Origin: Opitutales bacterium
Lineage (GTDB): Bacteria > Verrucomicrobiota > Verrucomicrobiia > Opitutales > T3Sed10-336
Assembly: GCA_020831535.1 (NCBI GenBank)
Contig: JAFIGF010000089.1
Coordinates: 1 to 46,943 of the forward strand
Length of the DNA: 46,943 nucleotides
Direction: 5' to 3'
In this document: piece after piece, positions 1 through 9,697 of the stretch
Numbering within the stretch: the first letter of the stretch is position 1
Layout of the letters: every line of letters begins with the position of its first letter
Notes under the pieces: model-generated
Database searches by the model: none
The model's input: only the letters and a program-made list of their open reading frames with translations
What the model was told of the DNA's origin: nothing
Program-made: the position numbers and the translations under genes

Positions 1-73
1 GCCCTGAACCGCGGGGGGGACCTGGGAGTTTTGGGGTACGTGTCCGGCGTCGGTGGAAGTCATCGAAGGATCA

Positions 74-904
74 CTAAACCGAAAAAGGGTTGAATTTTCG
101 CTCGTTTGCCACCGAGGTTAAGGGACCGTGTCCGGGAGCAATGAGGGTCTGGGCCGGCAAGACCCGAAGGATACGGTCAAAATTCTCCCAAAGCCGATGT
201 CGGCAATGAAAGGCTCCCCCCAAAGAGCCGGCAAATATCAGATCCCCGGCAATCAACACCGAATGATTCCCCTTCCCTTGCACCAGGTAGCTGAAATGTC
301 TCTCCGCATGTCCACAGGTATCAAAAACACGGATTTGGCCGGACGCAAAGTCACTGATTTCATCTCCTTCCTGCACCGCCTTATCGGTCTTCTCTCCCCG
401 TGGCCCCCAAACTTGCATCTCCGGGAAAGCTTTTTGCAGAGCCGGAAGGCCTCCGATGTGGTCGGAATCCGCATGCGTGAGGAAAACCGCGGTGGGACAA
501 AGCTCATCCTTTTTCAGGCAATTTGTTATTTCCGCCGGTTGGTATCCGGTATCGAACAAAATGCCCTCCTTCTTCCCCGGATGGTGCACAAAATAGGCAT
601 TCACTTTGCCTGTGCCAAGGGACAACGAATAAGGGCGGAGAACAAACGAAAAGACCGGCACCGTTGGCAAAGGGTACTGTCCCCCGGCGAGCGCTGAAAG
701 ACCAACTTCGTTCAAAGAAAGTGCCTTGGCCAGGCGGATTAACTCATCCGGAGTAAAATCATACCGGTAATCAAAGGCGTCTTTGATTTTCCGCAAAGAC
801 ACCTCGCTGCGGGCCGCCAATTGCTCTTCTGGAAGCGAGCGAAGTTTCAGCGCCTTTTCCAGAACATCCCCCAATTCATCCTCCAACGGCATCGATTCGA
901 TCAT
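74..904 (-). CDS. HTH-metallo-beta-lactamase fusion hydrolase
   Basis: Predicted 276-residue protein. Residues about 10-75 look like an XRE-type helix-turn-helix (LPEEQLAARSEVS followed by LIRLAKALSLNEVGL). Residues about 80-276 are a metallo-beta-lactamase fold: HADSDH at 144-149 (a variant of HxHxDH with Asp in place of the second His, as in several glyoxalase II-like branches), H199 in TCGHAERH, the bridging Asp in AGD (220-221) and H259 in APGHG. The substrate cannot be read from the sequence; small thioesters or lactones are typical of the family. The frame stays open upstream to 1087, but that extension runs into pyrE on the other strand, so I chose the ATG at 902-904. It is divergent from pyrE with 75 bp between the starts. 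Confident in the fold, not in the function. Confidence 0.8.
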   Translation of the reverse strand: MIESMPLEDELGDVLEKALKLRSLPEEQLAARSEVSLRKIKDAFDYRYDFTPDELIRLAKALSLNEVGLSALAGGQYPLPTVPVFSFVLRPYSLSLGTGKVNAYFVHHPGKKEGILFDTGYQPAEITNCLKKDELCPTAVFLTHADSDHIGGLPALQKAFPEMQVWGPRGEKTDKAVQEGDEISDFASGQIRVFDTCGHAERHFSYLVQGKGNHSVLIAGDLIFAGSLGGAFHCRHRLWENFDRILRVLPAQTLIAPGHGPLTSVANERKFNPFSV

Positions 905-979
905 GGTTTTACGCTTAAGGGTTTTCCGCCAGAAGGCAAAAACCTTTTCAGCCTCCTTGTTTTTCGTTAGAAGACCTTC

Positions 980-1549
980 ATGGCAATGAACCAAGAACAA
1001 ACTCTGGAAGTGTTCCGTTCGAGCGGAGCTCTTCTGCAAGGACACTTTATTCTTCGCTCCGGGCTCCGCAGCGAATACTTTTTCCAATGCGCCCGGGTGG
1101 GTGAGGATCTGGAGAAAATCTCTCTGCTGGCGGAAGCTCTTTTAGAGAAAGCGGCAAACCTTTCCTTTGAAACTGTTTTGGCGCCCGCCATGGGGGGTCT
1201 GGTCATTGGGCAGGAAGTTGCCCGCCAAAGCAAGGCCCGGTATATCTTTGCCGAAAAAGTCGATGACCACCTTGCCCTGCGACGAAACTTCACCATTACA
1301 AAAGGGGAGAAAATACTGATTGTCGAAGATGTCATCACCCGCGGAGGTCGCGCCTTGGAAGCCATAAATCTCGCCCGGGAGGTCGGAGGCGATGTCGTTG
1401 CCCTGGCGGTCCTGGCGGACCGCAGCCAAGGGAAAGCACAATTCCCGGTTCCCCATTTTTCTCTACTGGAATTGGATTTCCCGACCTACGATCCAAACAA
1501 CCTGCCACCGCACCTACAAGACATCGAACCCATCAAGCCAGGAAGCTAG
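980..1549 (+). CDS. pyrE: Orotate phosphoribosyltransferase
   Basis: 189 residues, slightly short but complete for PyrE. It joins orotate to PRPP to form OMP in de novo pyrimidine synthesis, in the cytoplasm. The PRPP-binding loop is clear at residues 116-124 (EDVITRGGR), preceded by the beta-strand KILIV. LAPAMGGLVIG (about 68-78) is the conserved glycine-rich stretch before the mobile loop, and FAEKVDDHLALRRNF covers the flexible loop region. The start is ATG at 980; a second ATG two codons later is an equally plausible start. No strong Shine-Dalgarno is visible. It stands alone, divergent from the HTH-MBL gene and convergent with ftsH. Confidence 0.93.
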   Translation: MAMNQEQTLEVFRSSGALLQGHFILRSGLRSEYFFQCARVGEDLEKISLLAEALLEKAANLSFETVLAPAMGGLVIGQEVARQSKARYIFAEKVDDHLALRRNFTITKGEKILIVEDVITRGGRALEAINLAREVGGDVVALAVLADRSQGKAQFPVPHFSLLELDFPTYDPNNLPPHLQDIEPIKPGS

Positions 1550-1724
1550 AGCTCCTCTGGTTTTAGGTTTTAGGATCCTAAGGAGCGTGGTGCCTCAACC
1601 CGTGTCTAAACCGCACCTGATCAAAAACGAATCGCCCGGTTTTTACGCCACCAATCGTAGAATCTACAACCACCAAAAAGCCAAAAACACTGTCAATTTT
1701 TAGTCACGATTCGAACTCTGTGCC

Positions 1725-3758
1725 CTACGCCGGGGCGTTGACGGGATCGCCCTCGGGGCCGGATTTTTTGCTCTTCTTCTTGGCTTTTTGTGCAGACTCC
1801 TCTTTTTCGGGAGTCAATTCCGGGGGCTGAACTTTGTTTTGTACGACCTCGGAGTGAATTGCTCCTTTTTCCAGAATCTCATGAACATGCTTGCCTTCGA
1901 TCGTTTCGTGCTCGAGCAAGGCTTCGGCCATTTTATCCAAAGCATCACGATTGTCCTCAAGAACTTTTTTGGCCCGTTCGTATTGTTCGTCGACCAACTG
2001 GCGAATTGCCCGGTCGATTTTTTCTGCGGTCTCGGGACTGTAGTTTTGGCTTCGGTTGATATCCCGGCCAAGAAACACCGTATCCTGATTTTCCCCGAGG
2101 GCAATAGGTCCTAAATCACTCATCCCCCAGTCGCAAACCATGTGTCGGGCAATTTTAGTCGCTTGTTTGATATCGCCACTCGCCCCACTGGTCACATCAT
2201 CAAAAATTATCTCCTCGGCAATGCGTCCACCCATTACGCAAGCAATTTGGTTTAAAAGGCGTTTCTTGGAGTAATTGTACGTATCCTTGGCGGGCAGGAA
2301 CATCGTACTCCCCAGGCTCTGCCCCCGTGGAATGATGGTGACTTTGTGGAGCGGCAGAGAGCCGTCATCAAGCACGGCCTGCACCAAGGCGTGGCCGGCT
2401 TCATGGTAAGCGACCAACTTCTTATCATCCTCATCCATGATACGACGACGTTCACGTCCGAAAGCGATTTTCTCCCGGGCCTCGTTGATGTCATACATGT
2501 CTACCTCTTTTTTGTTGTAACGGGCAGCGGTGAGAGCCGATTCATTCAACAAATTGGCCAGATCCGCCCCGGACAGCCCCGGGGTCATTTTGGCCACGGT
2601 TCCCAAATCAACGGTTTCGGCAAGTTTGATTTTCTTGGCATGAACATCAAGGATTTCTTCCCGTCCCTTAACGTCGGGTAAATCAACCTGAATTTGCCGA
2701 TCAAAACGTCCGGGCCGCAATAGGGCTTGATCAAGGACGTCTGGACGATTGGTGGCCGCGATAATGATCACCCCTTCGTGCTCATCTATCCCATCCATCT
2801 CCACGAGAAGTGAATTCAACGTCTGCTCGCGCTCGTCATTGCCACCGCCGAGCCCAGCTCCACGCTGACGACCAACCGCATCAATCTCATCGATAAAGAT
2901 GAGGCAAGGAGAGTTTTTCCTTCCCTGTTCAAACATATCTCGCACCCGACTGGCACCGACACCCACAAACATTTCCACAAAGTCTGAACCACTGATACTG
3001 TAAAAAGGAACATCCGCTTCCCCGGCCACGGCTTTGGCGAGAAGGGTTTTTCCGGTACCCGGAGGGCCGACCATTAGAATCCCCTTGGGGATTCGACCGC
3101 CAATGCGTTGGAATTTCTTGGGATCGCGTAGAAACTCCACCACTTCGGAAACCTCTTCTTTCGCTTCATCACAGCCCGCGACCTGTTTAAAAGTTACCTT
3201 GGTGCGATCACGGGTCAGCAGCCTGGCCTTGCTTTTACCAAAGGACATCGCTCCTTTGCCGGCCCCGCGCAATTGCCGCATAAACAAGAAATACAAGAGG
3301 CCGATGATCAGGATGAAAGGAAGCAAGGAAATCATTATATCGCCAAACAAGGAACGTCCTTGCTCTTCCTTAAACCCGGCCTGCTGGAAAAGTTGAAGAT
3401 TTTCATCGGTTAAGCGTCCTTGAGCCCGAAAATGACCGGTGCTTTCCTCGGTCTGGGTGAACCCATCTTCCTGAACCTCCTCGGTGGTTTGGACCCGTCC
3501 TTCGATAATGACCGCCTCGCGGCCTCCTCTTTCAAAAGGCCTCATCGTCGGGGTTCCGAGGATTTGTTCTTCTTCCACCCATTGCGCGACCTGACGAATT
3601 GTGACTTCATCAACCATTGGACGGCCTGGATTAAAAATCCAGAGGCTGCCAATGGCCAAAAGGATAATCATCCAAATCAGTAAAACTTTCGGCTGAAATC
3701 GTTCGGGATTCGGGCTTTTTAAAGGTGTATTGGTTTTTTTTGGTTCCTTGTCAGACAT
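1725..3758 (-). CDS. ftsH: ATP-dependent zinc metalloprotease FtsH
   Basis: 677 residues. FtsH is a hexameric inner-membrane AAA+ protease that degrades unassembled membrane proteins and short-lived cytoplasmic regulators. Two membrane segments (about 24-42 and 143-160) flank a periplasmic domain that is somewhat acidic. Walker A is GPPGTGKT at 231-238, Walker B ends in IDEID near 290, and the second region of homology ([18 protein letters not shown]) follows. The zinc site HEAGH is at 452-456. The tail after about residue 630 is Lys/Glu-rich and probably disordered. It lies 39 nt downstream of tilS, an arrangement found in many bacteria (tilS-hpt-ftsH), here without hpt. Its HflK/HflC modulators are encoded about 19 kb away in this window. 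Confidence 0.97.
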   Translation of the reverse strand: MSDKEPKKTNTPLKSPNPERFQPKVLLIWMIILLAIGSLWIFNPGRPMVDEVTIRQVAQWVEEEQILGTPTMRPFERGGREAVIIEGRVQTTEEVQEDGFTQTEESTGHFRAQGRLTDENLQLFQQAGFKEEQGRSLFGDIMISLLPFILIIGLLYFLFMRQLRGAGKGAMSFGKSKARLLTRDRTKVTFKQVAGCDEAKEEVSEVVEFLRDPKKFQRIGGRIPKGILMVGPPGTGKTLLAKAVAGEADVPFYSISGSDFVEMFVGVGASRVRDMFEQGRKNSPCLIFIDEIDAVGRQRGAGLGGGNDEREQTLNSLLVEMDGIDEHEGVIIIAATNRPDVLDQALLRPGRFDRQIQVDLPDVKGREEILDVHAKKIKLAETVDLGTVAKMTPGLSGADLANLLNESALTAARYNKKEVDMYDINEAREKIAFGRERRRIMDEDDKKLVAYHEAGHALVQAVLDDGSLPLHKVTIIPRGQSLGSTMFLPAKDTYNYSKKRLLNQIACVMGGRIAEEIIFDDVTSGASGDIKQATKIARHMVCDWGMSDLGPIALGENQDTVFLGRDINRSQNYSPETAEKIDRAIRQLVDEQYERAKKVLEDNRDALDKMAEALLEHETIEGKHVHEILEKGAIHSEVVQNKVQPPELTPEKEESAQKAKKKSKKSGPEGDPVNAPA

Positions 3759-3797
3759 TGTAGTGAATTCGGCGGACCGCCGGAGGTGAAAAATAGT

Positions 3798-5273
3798 TTA
3801 CCCTGAAGAAATTGAGAAATAAGTCAAATGCAGAAGATACTCTGTGCCTTCGCTTATCGCTGCCTTTTCCGAGGGAGGAAAGCCGGGCACCCACCAAACA
3901 GTTCTGGTACTCTCTGAGACCACAGGAAGGGCCTGCCGTTCCCCACGCGGTATTTTCCGGTCGATAAATTGTTCCGCCAGTTTCTTGCTACCCGGAGCCC
4001 CTAGGGGCTGAAATCGTTGTCCTGGATGGCGAAAACCAACCCGCAAATCCCAGGAGTTGCGTTCTACCAGAGAGGAAACATCAACCCACGCCTCCATGGA
4101 AGCGTCAGCGGAACGCACCAAGGGCCAAGTCTCGGAGGATTTTGGGGTTATGGGGCCTGCCCGCAAGGCCTGCCCTCCGGGGAAATACACGGTCCCGTTA
4201 GGCACTAATGGCAACGCGACGGGCCTTGAAGGTTCGGGTTGTTTTTGCTGACCGGAATCCAAAAAGATCTTCTCTGCCGTTAGATTCAGGAGGGTCTCGG
4301 CGGCTATGGTGAAAGAGGCTTCGGTCCCGGCGGCCAAAGCGTCGAGAATCTGGTCCATCAAACCGGCCTCCCCTTTTTGGTCAAAAGAGCCTAACCAGGC
4401 CCCCAGAACTCGTCGCTGAAGGGCCCGGGGCAAAGCGTAGACCTCTACCCGTGAGAGGCTTTCGCCAGCTTGCTTAGCCAACCACTGGCTGGCCCAATCT
4501 TTTAGTGCCGTGGCATCTTCCTCCAACAAGCGACGCATTCGGGCCGCCCCCTGCGTCGGGGCGTACGGAGAGACTTCCCTCAAGGCAGGAATAACCTGAT
4601 GGCGCAAACGATTCCGAAAGGCTTCTCCCTCGAAATTGGTGCGATCCTCACAAAAGGGAATGTTAAGCTTCCGCATTTCCCCCTGTAGAGATGAACCCTC
4701 AATCGACAGCAAGGGGCGCCAGATCCAGTTTTGGTCCCAACTCTGGCGGGGTCTCGGTCCACTGGCTCCCTCGCTTCCACTGCCGCGACAAAGTCGAATG
4801 AGGAGAGATTCCAACACGTCTTCCCGGTGGTGCCCCGTAAACAGATGTTGTGCTCCCCGCATACGTAGCATTTTTTTCTGAAAATCCCGGCGCATCTGGC
4901 GCAAGTCATTCTCATTCAAACCCTCGCCACAACGATCTGCCTGCCCGCAATGCACTTTGCAACCGAAGGCCTGCCCGAATTCCACCACCCATTCGACATC
5001 ACGGGTACTCTCGCCCGAACGGGTACAGTGATCGAAGGTCAGGATTTCCAAACGACTCCGCCAAACGGGAAAATGAGCCCAAAGAAGCAACCATAAGCCA
5101 ACGGAGTCCCCTCCTCCCGATACCGATACCAAAAGAGGTCCTCTGTCCAAAAGGTCCTCCGGAGGCACCCCGGCAGGGTCAAGTGTCCCTCGCGGAAATC
5201 TTTCCGCCAAATGTTCGGCCACGGTGGCCCACTCTAGGGAGCGATGTTGCATCGCTCTACTATGGTGAAACAA
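3798..5273 (-). CDS. tilS: tRNA(Ile)-lysidine synthase
   Basis: 491 residues. TilS modifies C34 of the CAU-anticodon isoleucine tRNA to lysidine, which switches both amino-acid identity and codon reading from AUG to AUA. The PP-loop ATP-binding motif SGGGDS is at residues 52-57, followed by the family signature THCTRSGESTRD-like stretch and the GHHREDVLESLLIRL segment. The C-terminal part (about 370-491), with VGFRHPGQRFQPLGAPGSKKLAEQF, is the tRNA-binding C-terminal domain, so the long architecture is complete. The first start is at 5273; an internal ATG seven codons later is an alternative. It is followed by ftsH with a 39-nt gap, so the two are probably cotranscribed. Confidence 0.93.
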   Translation of the reverse strand: MFHHSRAMQHRSLEWATVAEHLAERFPRGTLDPAGVPPEDLLDRGPLLVSVSGGGDSVGLWLLLWAHFPVWRSRLEILTFDHCTRSGESTRDVEWVVEFGQAFGCKVHCGQADRCGEGLNENDLRQMRRDFQKKMLRMRGAQHLFTGHHREDVLESLLIRLCRGSGSEGASGPRPRQSWDQNWIWRPLLSIEGSSLQGEMRKLNIPFCEDRTNFEGEAFRNRLRHQVIPALREVSPYAPTQGAARMRRLLEEDATALKDWASQWLAKQAGESLSRVEVYALPRALQRRVLGAWLGSFDQKGEAGLMDQILDALAAGTEASFTIAAETLLNLTAEKIFLDSGQQKQPEPSRPVALPLVPNGTVYFPGGQALRAGPITPKSSETWPLVRSADASMEAWVDVSSLVERNSWDLRVGFRHPGQRFQPLGAPGSKKLAEQFIDRKIPRGERQALPVVSESTRTVWWVPGFPPSEKAAISEGTEYLLHLTYFSISSG

Positions 5274-5567
5274 AGGCCTTTCGCCAAAAGAAAAATGAGG
5301 TCACGGGCAAAGTCAGACTCTGCCTCCACAGGCTCAACGTTTGTGATATTCTAATTCCCTGGACGGTTGTCCCGGGCCTTTTCCTGCATAGGCGAGTTGA
5401 AGGCGAAATACACCGCCTCCGGTAGACCCTTGCGCGAAGGGCCCACTGAGCCATTCGTACTTCCGTCTTTTCTTTTGATCCCCAACACCAACCCATATTG
5501 GTGATTACACCCCCAAAGAAAGAGTTTGGCATTATCCGGAAAATTTTTCTACTGTTTTAGCCTTATC
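5274..5567. other. Intergenic region between tilS and def
   Basis: About 294 bp between the divergent starts of tilS and def. Both promoters should lie here, but no pair of boxes is convincing. A short inverted repeat, CACCAA with TTGGTG separated by a few bases near 5490, is the only visible structure. No small gene or tRNA was found. Confidence 0.4.
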
Positions 5568-6140
5568 ATGAATTTGCGTCTTTGCTTGTACAACGAACCT
5601 ATCCTCCGGCAAAAAGGAGAACCGATAAAAACCTTTGACCACGACCTTCGTGACCTGGCCCGGGAGATGGTTTTGATTATGGAGGAGGAAAACGGCATTG
5701 GAATCGCCGCCCAACAAGTGGGTTTGGATCGTCAATTCTGTATCGTCGATGTGCGCAATGCGGAAGAGCCCTACCTCTGTGAACTGGATGGGAAACCACA
5801 ATTACCGGATTTGCTGATGCCGCTCTACCTGGCCAATCCCGAGATCACCAAAGCCTCTGCGCAACAAAGCGTCTTTGAGGAGGGTTGTCTTTCTCTCCCC
5901 GAAATTCGTGGGGAGGTAGAACGTCCGCAGGAAATCGTGGTACGGTTTCAGGATCTGGAAGGCGCTTGGCGTCAGCTTCGCGCTGACGGAATTCTGGCCC
6001 GATGCATCCAACATGAAATCGATCACCTCAATGGGATTCTTTTCATCGATCATCTTCCCCCAGCTGAATTGAAAAAGCAGGAGAAAAAGCTGAAACGACT
6101 ACGTCGCGAGACCCGTGATCTGTTGAAAAAGGAGAAGTGA
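5568..6140 (+). CDS. def: Peptide deformylase
   Basis: 190 residues from the ATG at 5568; the frame is open a little further upstream only from a TTG. The enzyme removes the N-formyl group from nascent polypeptides as they leave the ribosome. All three signature motifs are present: GIGIAAQQ at 43-50 (GxGxAAxQ), EGCLS at 105-109 with the metal-ligand Cys, and HEIDH at 149-153 with two metal-ligand His and the catalytic Glu. The C-terminus is Lys/Arg-rich (KKQEKKLKRLRRETRDLLKKEK), as in many type 1 deformylases. It stands alone and converges on the GH13 gene with only about 29 bp between the stop codons. No fmt gene is adjacent. Confidence 0.96.
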   Translation: MNLRLCLYNEPILRQKGEPIKTFDHDLRDLAREMVLIMEEENGIGIAAQQVGLDRQFCIVDVRNAEEPYLCELDGKPQLPDLLMPLYLANPEITKASAQQSVFEEGCLSLPEIRGEVERPQEIVVRFQDLEGAWRQLRADGILARCIQHEIDHLNGILFIDHLPPAELKKQEKKLKRLRRETRDLLKKEK

Positions 6141-6169
6141 AATACGGGAAAAACGAACAGGAAAACGTT

Positions 6170-7738
6170 TCATATAAAGATTGCGAAAGATTCCGGAGCA
6201 AGGTGAAGTTCGGAGCCGGACTTTCGAAAGGACACCCCTTGGGAGAGCTGTAGATCCGGTTTTTTCCGTGAAAGAGCCAGTGGCCATTCGATGATTCGCT
6301 CGGTCTGGCAAGGATGTATCACAATCACGAGAGCCTTCTCCCCTTCCCCACGTTGGTAAAAAAGAGTCGGGCCCTCCTCCATAAGAGGAATCCAAGGAGC
6401 TTCCGGATCGAGTGCCGGATGGCTTTTGCGGAGATGGATCAACTTCTGCACCAACGTCCGTAAGCTATCATCATGGCCCACTTGTGCGGCTACGGTACGT
6501 TCTCCCGGAACCTCATGAGGTGGAAGGTACCAATCGGTTCGCGGGGTCTCCGAAAAGCCATCTTTGTCATCCCATTGCATGGGGGTCCGGCAACCGGTTC
6601 GCCGAAATCCCCCTTCTTTGCTTTTGAGCCCCATCACATTGGGCATTCCCACCTCATCGCCATAGTATATCATGGGCAGGGCTGGCATGGTGAGGAGAAA
6701 GGTGAAAAGGCCTTTGAGTTGAGAAATGGAGCGGTTGGTTCCACAACGCATGTAGTCATGATTTCCAGTCATTAGACAAATCAAGCCCCCATGCCGGTCC
6801 TCATGGTGAGGCAGATAGTGCTGATAAAAGCGGGCCACATCACCTCCCTGATCACTGAAGATGGGCGCAGGCACTCCGTTCTCCCACCCGGGCAAGGAAA
6901 ACAATTCATTAAAGGCGAGGTTGTTGTGTAGAAGGAAATCGGCATGGATTCCGGTTTTCAGGGCGTCGCTCGGCCAACCCCATTCCGTAAGTAAGGCGGC
7001 CTCGGGATATTCGCGATCAAAGATCCCCCGCAATTCCCGATAAAACCGTCCCTCCCCGAGCGGAGGACGGTCGGGACAAATGGATTTGGCGCTATCGATA
7101 CGAAAACCATCCACCCCCCGATCCAGCCAAAAACGGATAATGTCGAACATCTCCTCCCAAACGGCCCGGACATCGGGATGATCAAAGGGCAGTTCCCAGG
7201 ATTTTGTCGGATCGGGCTGGAGTACTCCGTAATTGAGTTTCGGTTGAGACCAGAAAAAGTTAATGGCCACCGCCCCCTCGCGCTCTCCGTATCCCTGCAA
7301 AAAACCCTCGCCGGTGCCGGTGGGAACTTCGTACATGCTATGGGTCCAGACATAACGGTTGGTGTACGGATTTGGCTCGTTTTTACTGGATTCCAGAAAC
7401 CACGGGTGGTCGATACTGGTATGCCCGGGTACCAAATCGAGCATCAGCCGAATTTCGCGAGCATGCAAAGCCTCGATCAAGCGATCCAGATCCTCCATTG
7501 AGCCATAACGGGGTGCCACTTTTTTGAAGTCGCGTACATCGTAGCCCGCATCGAGAAAAGGCGAATCGTAGATCGGGCTCAACCAGATCAGATCCACCCC
7601 CAAATCGACCAGGTAGTCGACCCGTGACAGGATGCCCAGCAAGTCCCCAATGCCATCGCCATTACGGTCCTGAAAGCTCTGCGGATAAATCTGATAGCCG
7701 ATCGCTCGGTCCAACCAGGTGGGGTGAGGGAATTCCAT
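6170..7738 (-). CDS. GH13 alpha-glucosidase / alpha-amylase family enzyme
   Basis: 522 residues, no signal peptide, so probably cytoplasmic. The N-terminus (IGYQIYPQSFQDRNGDGIGDLLG) is typical of the oligo-1,6-glucosidase/trehalose-active side of GH13. Catalytic residues can be placed: nucleophile D215 in GFRID, acid/base E252 in LLTEWGWP and transition-state stabiliser D328 in TGNHD. Region I reads DLVPGHTS where most relatives have DxVxNH, so Asn is replaced by Gly. A small C-terminal beta domain is present. It most likely hydrolyses or transfers alpha-glucosyl units of malto- or isomalto-oligosaccharides; the exact specificity is not readable. uxaC lies directly upstream on the same strand with a 57-nt gap. 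Confidence 0.88.
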   Translation of the reverse strand: MEFPHPTWLDRAIGYQIYPQSFQDRNGDGIGDLLGILSRVDYLVDLGVDLIWLSPIYDSPFLDAGYDVRDFKKVAPRYGSMEDLDRLIEALHAREIRLMLDLVPGHTSIDHPWFLESSKNEPNPYTNRYVWTHSMYEVPTGTGEGFLQGYGEREGAVAINFFWSQPKLNYGVLQPDPTKSWELPFDHPDVRAVWEEMFDIIRFWLDRGVDGFRIDSAKSICPDRPPLGEGRFYRELRGIFDREYPEAALLTEWGWPSDALKTGIHADFLLHNNLAFNELFSLPGWENGVPAPIFSDQGGDVARFYQHYLPHHEDRHGGLICLMTGNHDYMRCGTNRSISQLKGLFTFLLTMPALPMIYYGDEVGMPNVMGLKSKEGGFRRTGCRTPMQWDDKDGFSETPRTDWYLPPHEVPGERTVAAQVGHDDSLRTLVQKLIHLRKSHPALDPEAPWIPLMEEGPTLFYQRGEGEKALVIVIHPCQTERIIEWPLALSRKKPDLQLSQGVSFRKSGSELHLAPESFAIFI

Positions 7739-7795
7739 ACTCAGGGAGTTTCTTTTTACAAAGGAATCTACACCTCACCACCGACTGCTCAAAAC

Positions 7796-9214
7796 CTAGA
7801 CCTCAGGCACCTCAAACCCGAAGAATTCGCGGGCGTTGCCGTAGCTGATATCGCGAACCATTTTTCCGAGCATCTTCATGTCTCGGGGCAATTCCCCGCG
7901 GACCACGTCCTCGGCGATCAGATTGCAGAGAATACGGCGGAAGTACTCATGGCGCGGAAACGATAGAAAACTTCGCGAATCGGTGAGCATGCCAACAAAA
8001 CGGCTGAGTAAGCCAAGGTTGGACAGAGCGTTCATTTGCCAGGTCATGCCTTCCTTCTGGTCGAGAAACCACCAACCGCTGCCGAACTGAATCTTCCCAG
8101 CAATACTGCCATCCTGGAAATTGCCCGCCATGGTGGCAAAAAGGTAGTTGTCGGCCGGATTCAGATTGTAAAAGACAATCTTGGGCAACCGGTCGTTCCG
8201 GTCCAAACGATCAAGGTAATTCGACAAGGCCCGACCCTGCGAATAATCCCCAATGGAATCAAATCCGGTATCCGGGCCGAGGGCTTTGAACAAACGGGTA
8301 TTGTTGTTGCGCATAGCCCCGAGATGAAGTTGTTTGGTCCAGCCTTTCTCCGCATCCAATTCGCCGAAGTACACCATCAGGTACGTCCCGAATTTTTCCA
8401 AATCCTCACTGGTCGGGGCTTTGCCGCCTCGCACTTTGGCAAAGATTTGTCCGGCCTCGGTTTCGGTATAATCGGCGTCAAAACAGCGCTCCAGACCGTG
8501 ATCGGACAATCGGCCCCCGAGGGAGTGAAAGAAGTCGTGACGCTTGCCCAGAGCGCCAAGAAAGTCCTTTAGTTCTCCGATCTCGGTATCACTGACCTGA
8601 GCGAGCTTATCGGTCCAGGCATTCCAGGCTTCCGGATCGGCAATGGCGAAGGCCTTGTCAGGGCGAAAGGTCGGATACACCTTCGTTTTCACCTCATTCG
8701 AGGCGGCAATTTTTTGGTGATCCTCCAGCGTATCGGTGGGGTCATCGGTTGTACAGACCACCGCAACCCGGTGCGAGCGCAAGATCCCGGCAACGCGCAG
8801 GTCCTCGGTGGCCAGTTTTTCATTGGCTTGTTCCCAAATGCTCTTCGCGGAATCTTCGTTCAGCAACTCCTCAATGCCAAAATAGCGTTTCAATTCCAAA
8901 TGTGTCCAGTGGTATAGCGGATTGCGCAGGGTGGCCGGAACAGTTTTAGCGTAGGCGAGGAATTTCTCAAAATCCTCCGCATCCCCGGTGCAGTATTTTT
9001 CCTTCACCCCGTTGGTTCTCATGGCCCGCCATTTGTAGTGGTCGCCAGCTAGCCAGACATCGTAGAGGTTTTTAAATTGGTAGTTTTCCGCAATCTGCCG
9101 GGGCGGCAAGTGGCAATGATAATCGATGATGGGTTGGGCGGCGGAATGCTCATGGTAAAGCTCGCGCGCGACATCACTGTGCAGGAGGAAATCTTCGGTG
9201 ATAAAGGTTTTCAT
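7796..9214 (-). CDS. uxaC: Glucuronate isomerase
   Basis: 472 residues from the ATG at 9212-9214; an in-frame extension to 9247 is less likely, because homologues begin close to the MKTFITEDFLLHSD block. UxaC interconverts glucuronate with fructuronate and galacturonate with tagaturonate, the first step of hexuronate catabolism. The metal-dependent amidohydrolase-like barrel opens with DYHCHLPP, and the typical LAGDHYKWRAMRTNGV follows. The end VRDISYGNAREFFGF is the usual family C-terminus. No other uronate gene (uxuA, uxuB, kdgK) is in the window, so the rest of the pathway must be elsewhere. A GH13 gene follows on the same strand, suggesting a sugar-catabolism pair. Confidence 0.95.
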   Translation of the reverse strand: MKTFITEDFLLHSDVARELYHEHSAAQPIIDYHCHLPPRQIAENYQFKNLYDVWLAGDHYKWRAMRTNGVKEKYCTGDAEDFEKFLAYAKTVPATLRNPLYHWTHLELKRYFGIEELLNEDSAKSIWEQANEKLATEDLRVAGILRSHRVAVVCTTDDPTDTLEDHQKIAASNEVKTKVYPTFRPDKAFAIADPEAWNAWTDKLAQVSDTEIGELKDFLGALGKRHDFFHSLGGRLSDHGLERCFDADYTETEAGQIFAKVRGGKAPTSEDLEKFGTYLMVYFGELDAEKGWTKQLHLGAMRNNNTRLFKALGPDTGFDSIGDYSQGRALSNYLDRLDRNDRLPKIVFYNLNPADNYLFATMAGNFQDGSIAGKIQFGSGWWFLDQKEGMTWQMNALSNLGLLSRFVGMLTDSRSFLSFPRHEYFRRILCNLIAEDVVRGELPRDMKMLGKMVRDISYGNAREFFGFEVPEV

Positions 9215-9440
9215 AAACTTCAATCCTACCGCAAAGCCTTCGGCCAATCCAAGAAGAAATCTTCAATTTAAGAAACAACCCTTATGGAAAGTAAGCAGTA
9301 TGACTATAAAATCAAGAAGTGAACAGCCGGTTTTTAAACACCGAATCACGAACTGTACAGTAAACCGAACCCCTACCGTGGGACAACGCATCACAGATCA
9401 TTCTTGACCCGAAGGTAATTTTAAATTCTCCTCCACTGTT

Positions 9441-9671
9441 ATGGCTAGTTACGAAGACCGTTTTCCCGATAATGTTCCCGGTATGTTTTTTGTGGATGAA
9501 AATTGCATCGACTGTGATCTCTGCCGTCAGGATGCGCCTGACTTCTTTGACCACAACGAAGACGAAGGCCATACCTATGTATCCCGCCAGCCGCAGACCG
9601 AGCAGGAGATTGCCATCTGCGAAGAAGCGATGGAAAACTGCCCGGTGGAGGCTATTGGCAAAAAAGAATAA
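9441..9671 (+). CDS. Single-cluster [4Fe-4S] ferredoxin
   Basis: 76 residues and strongly acidic. Four cysteines fit one [4Fe-4S] cluster: three in CIDCDLC and the fourth in ENCPVEAI; an additional Cys (AICEEAM) is not part of the pattern and may form a disulfide as in other monocluster ferredoxins. The spacing between CDLC and the final CP motif (about 40 residues, with no second cluster) matches small electron carriers of this type. It is a soluble electron-transfer protein; the partner is unknown because no oxidoreductase is adjacent. No Shine-Dalgarno precedes the ATG. It converges on the DUF2059-like gene. Confidence 0.88.
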   Translation: MASYEDRFPDNVPGMFFVDENCIDCDLCRQDAPDFFDHNEDEGHTYVSRQPQTEQEIAICEEAMENCPVEAIGKKE

Positions 9672-9697
9672 AGGTTTCCCGCAAAGCGGTTGCCTTT
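9670..9697. terminator. Candidate bidirectional terminator
   Basis: AAAGG (9670-9674) pairs with CCTTT (9693-9697), and an inner CCGC/GCGG stem forms around an AAA loop. It sits exactly between the convergent ferredoxin and DUF2059-like genes and overlaps both stop codons. The U-tract is short, so efficiency is uncertain. Confidence 0.4.

Noticed and set aside
1570..1581. 12-bp perfect palindrome TTAGGATCCTAA downstream of pyrE
   Set aside because: No T-run follows, it has no partner site, and a palindrome of this length can occur by chance.
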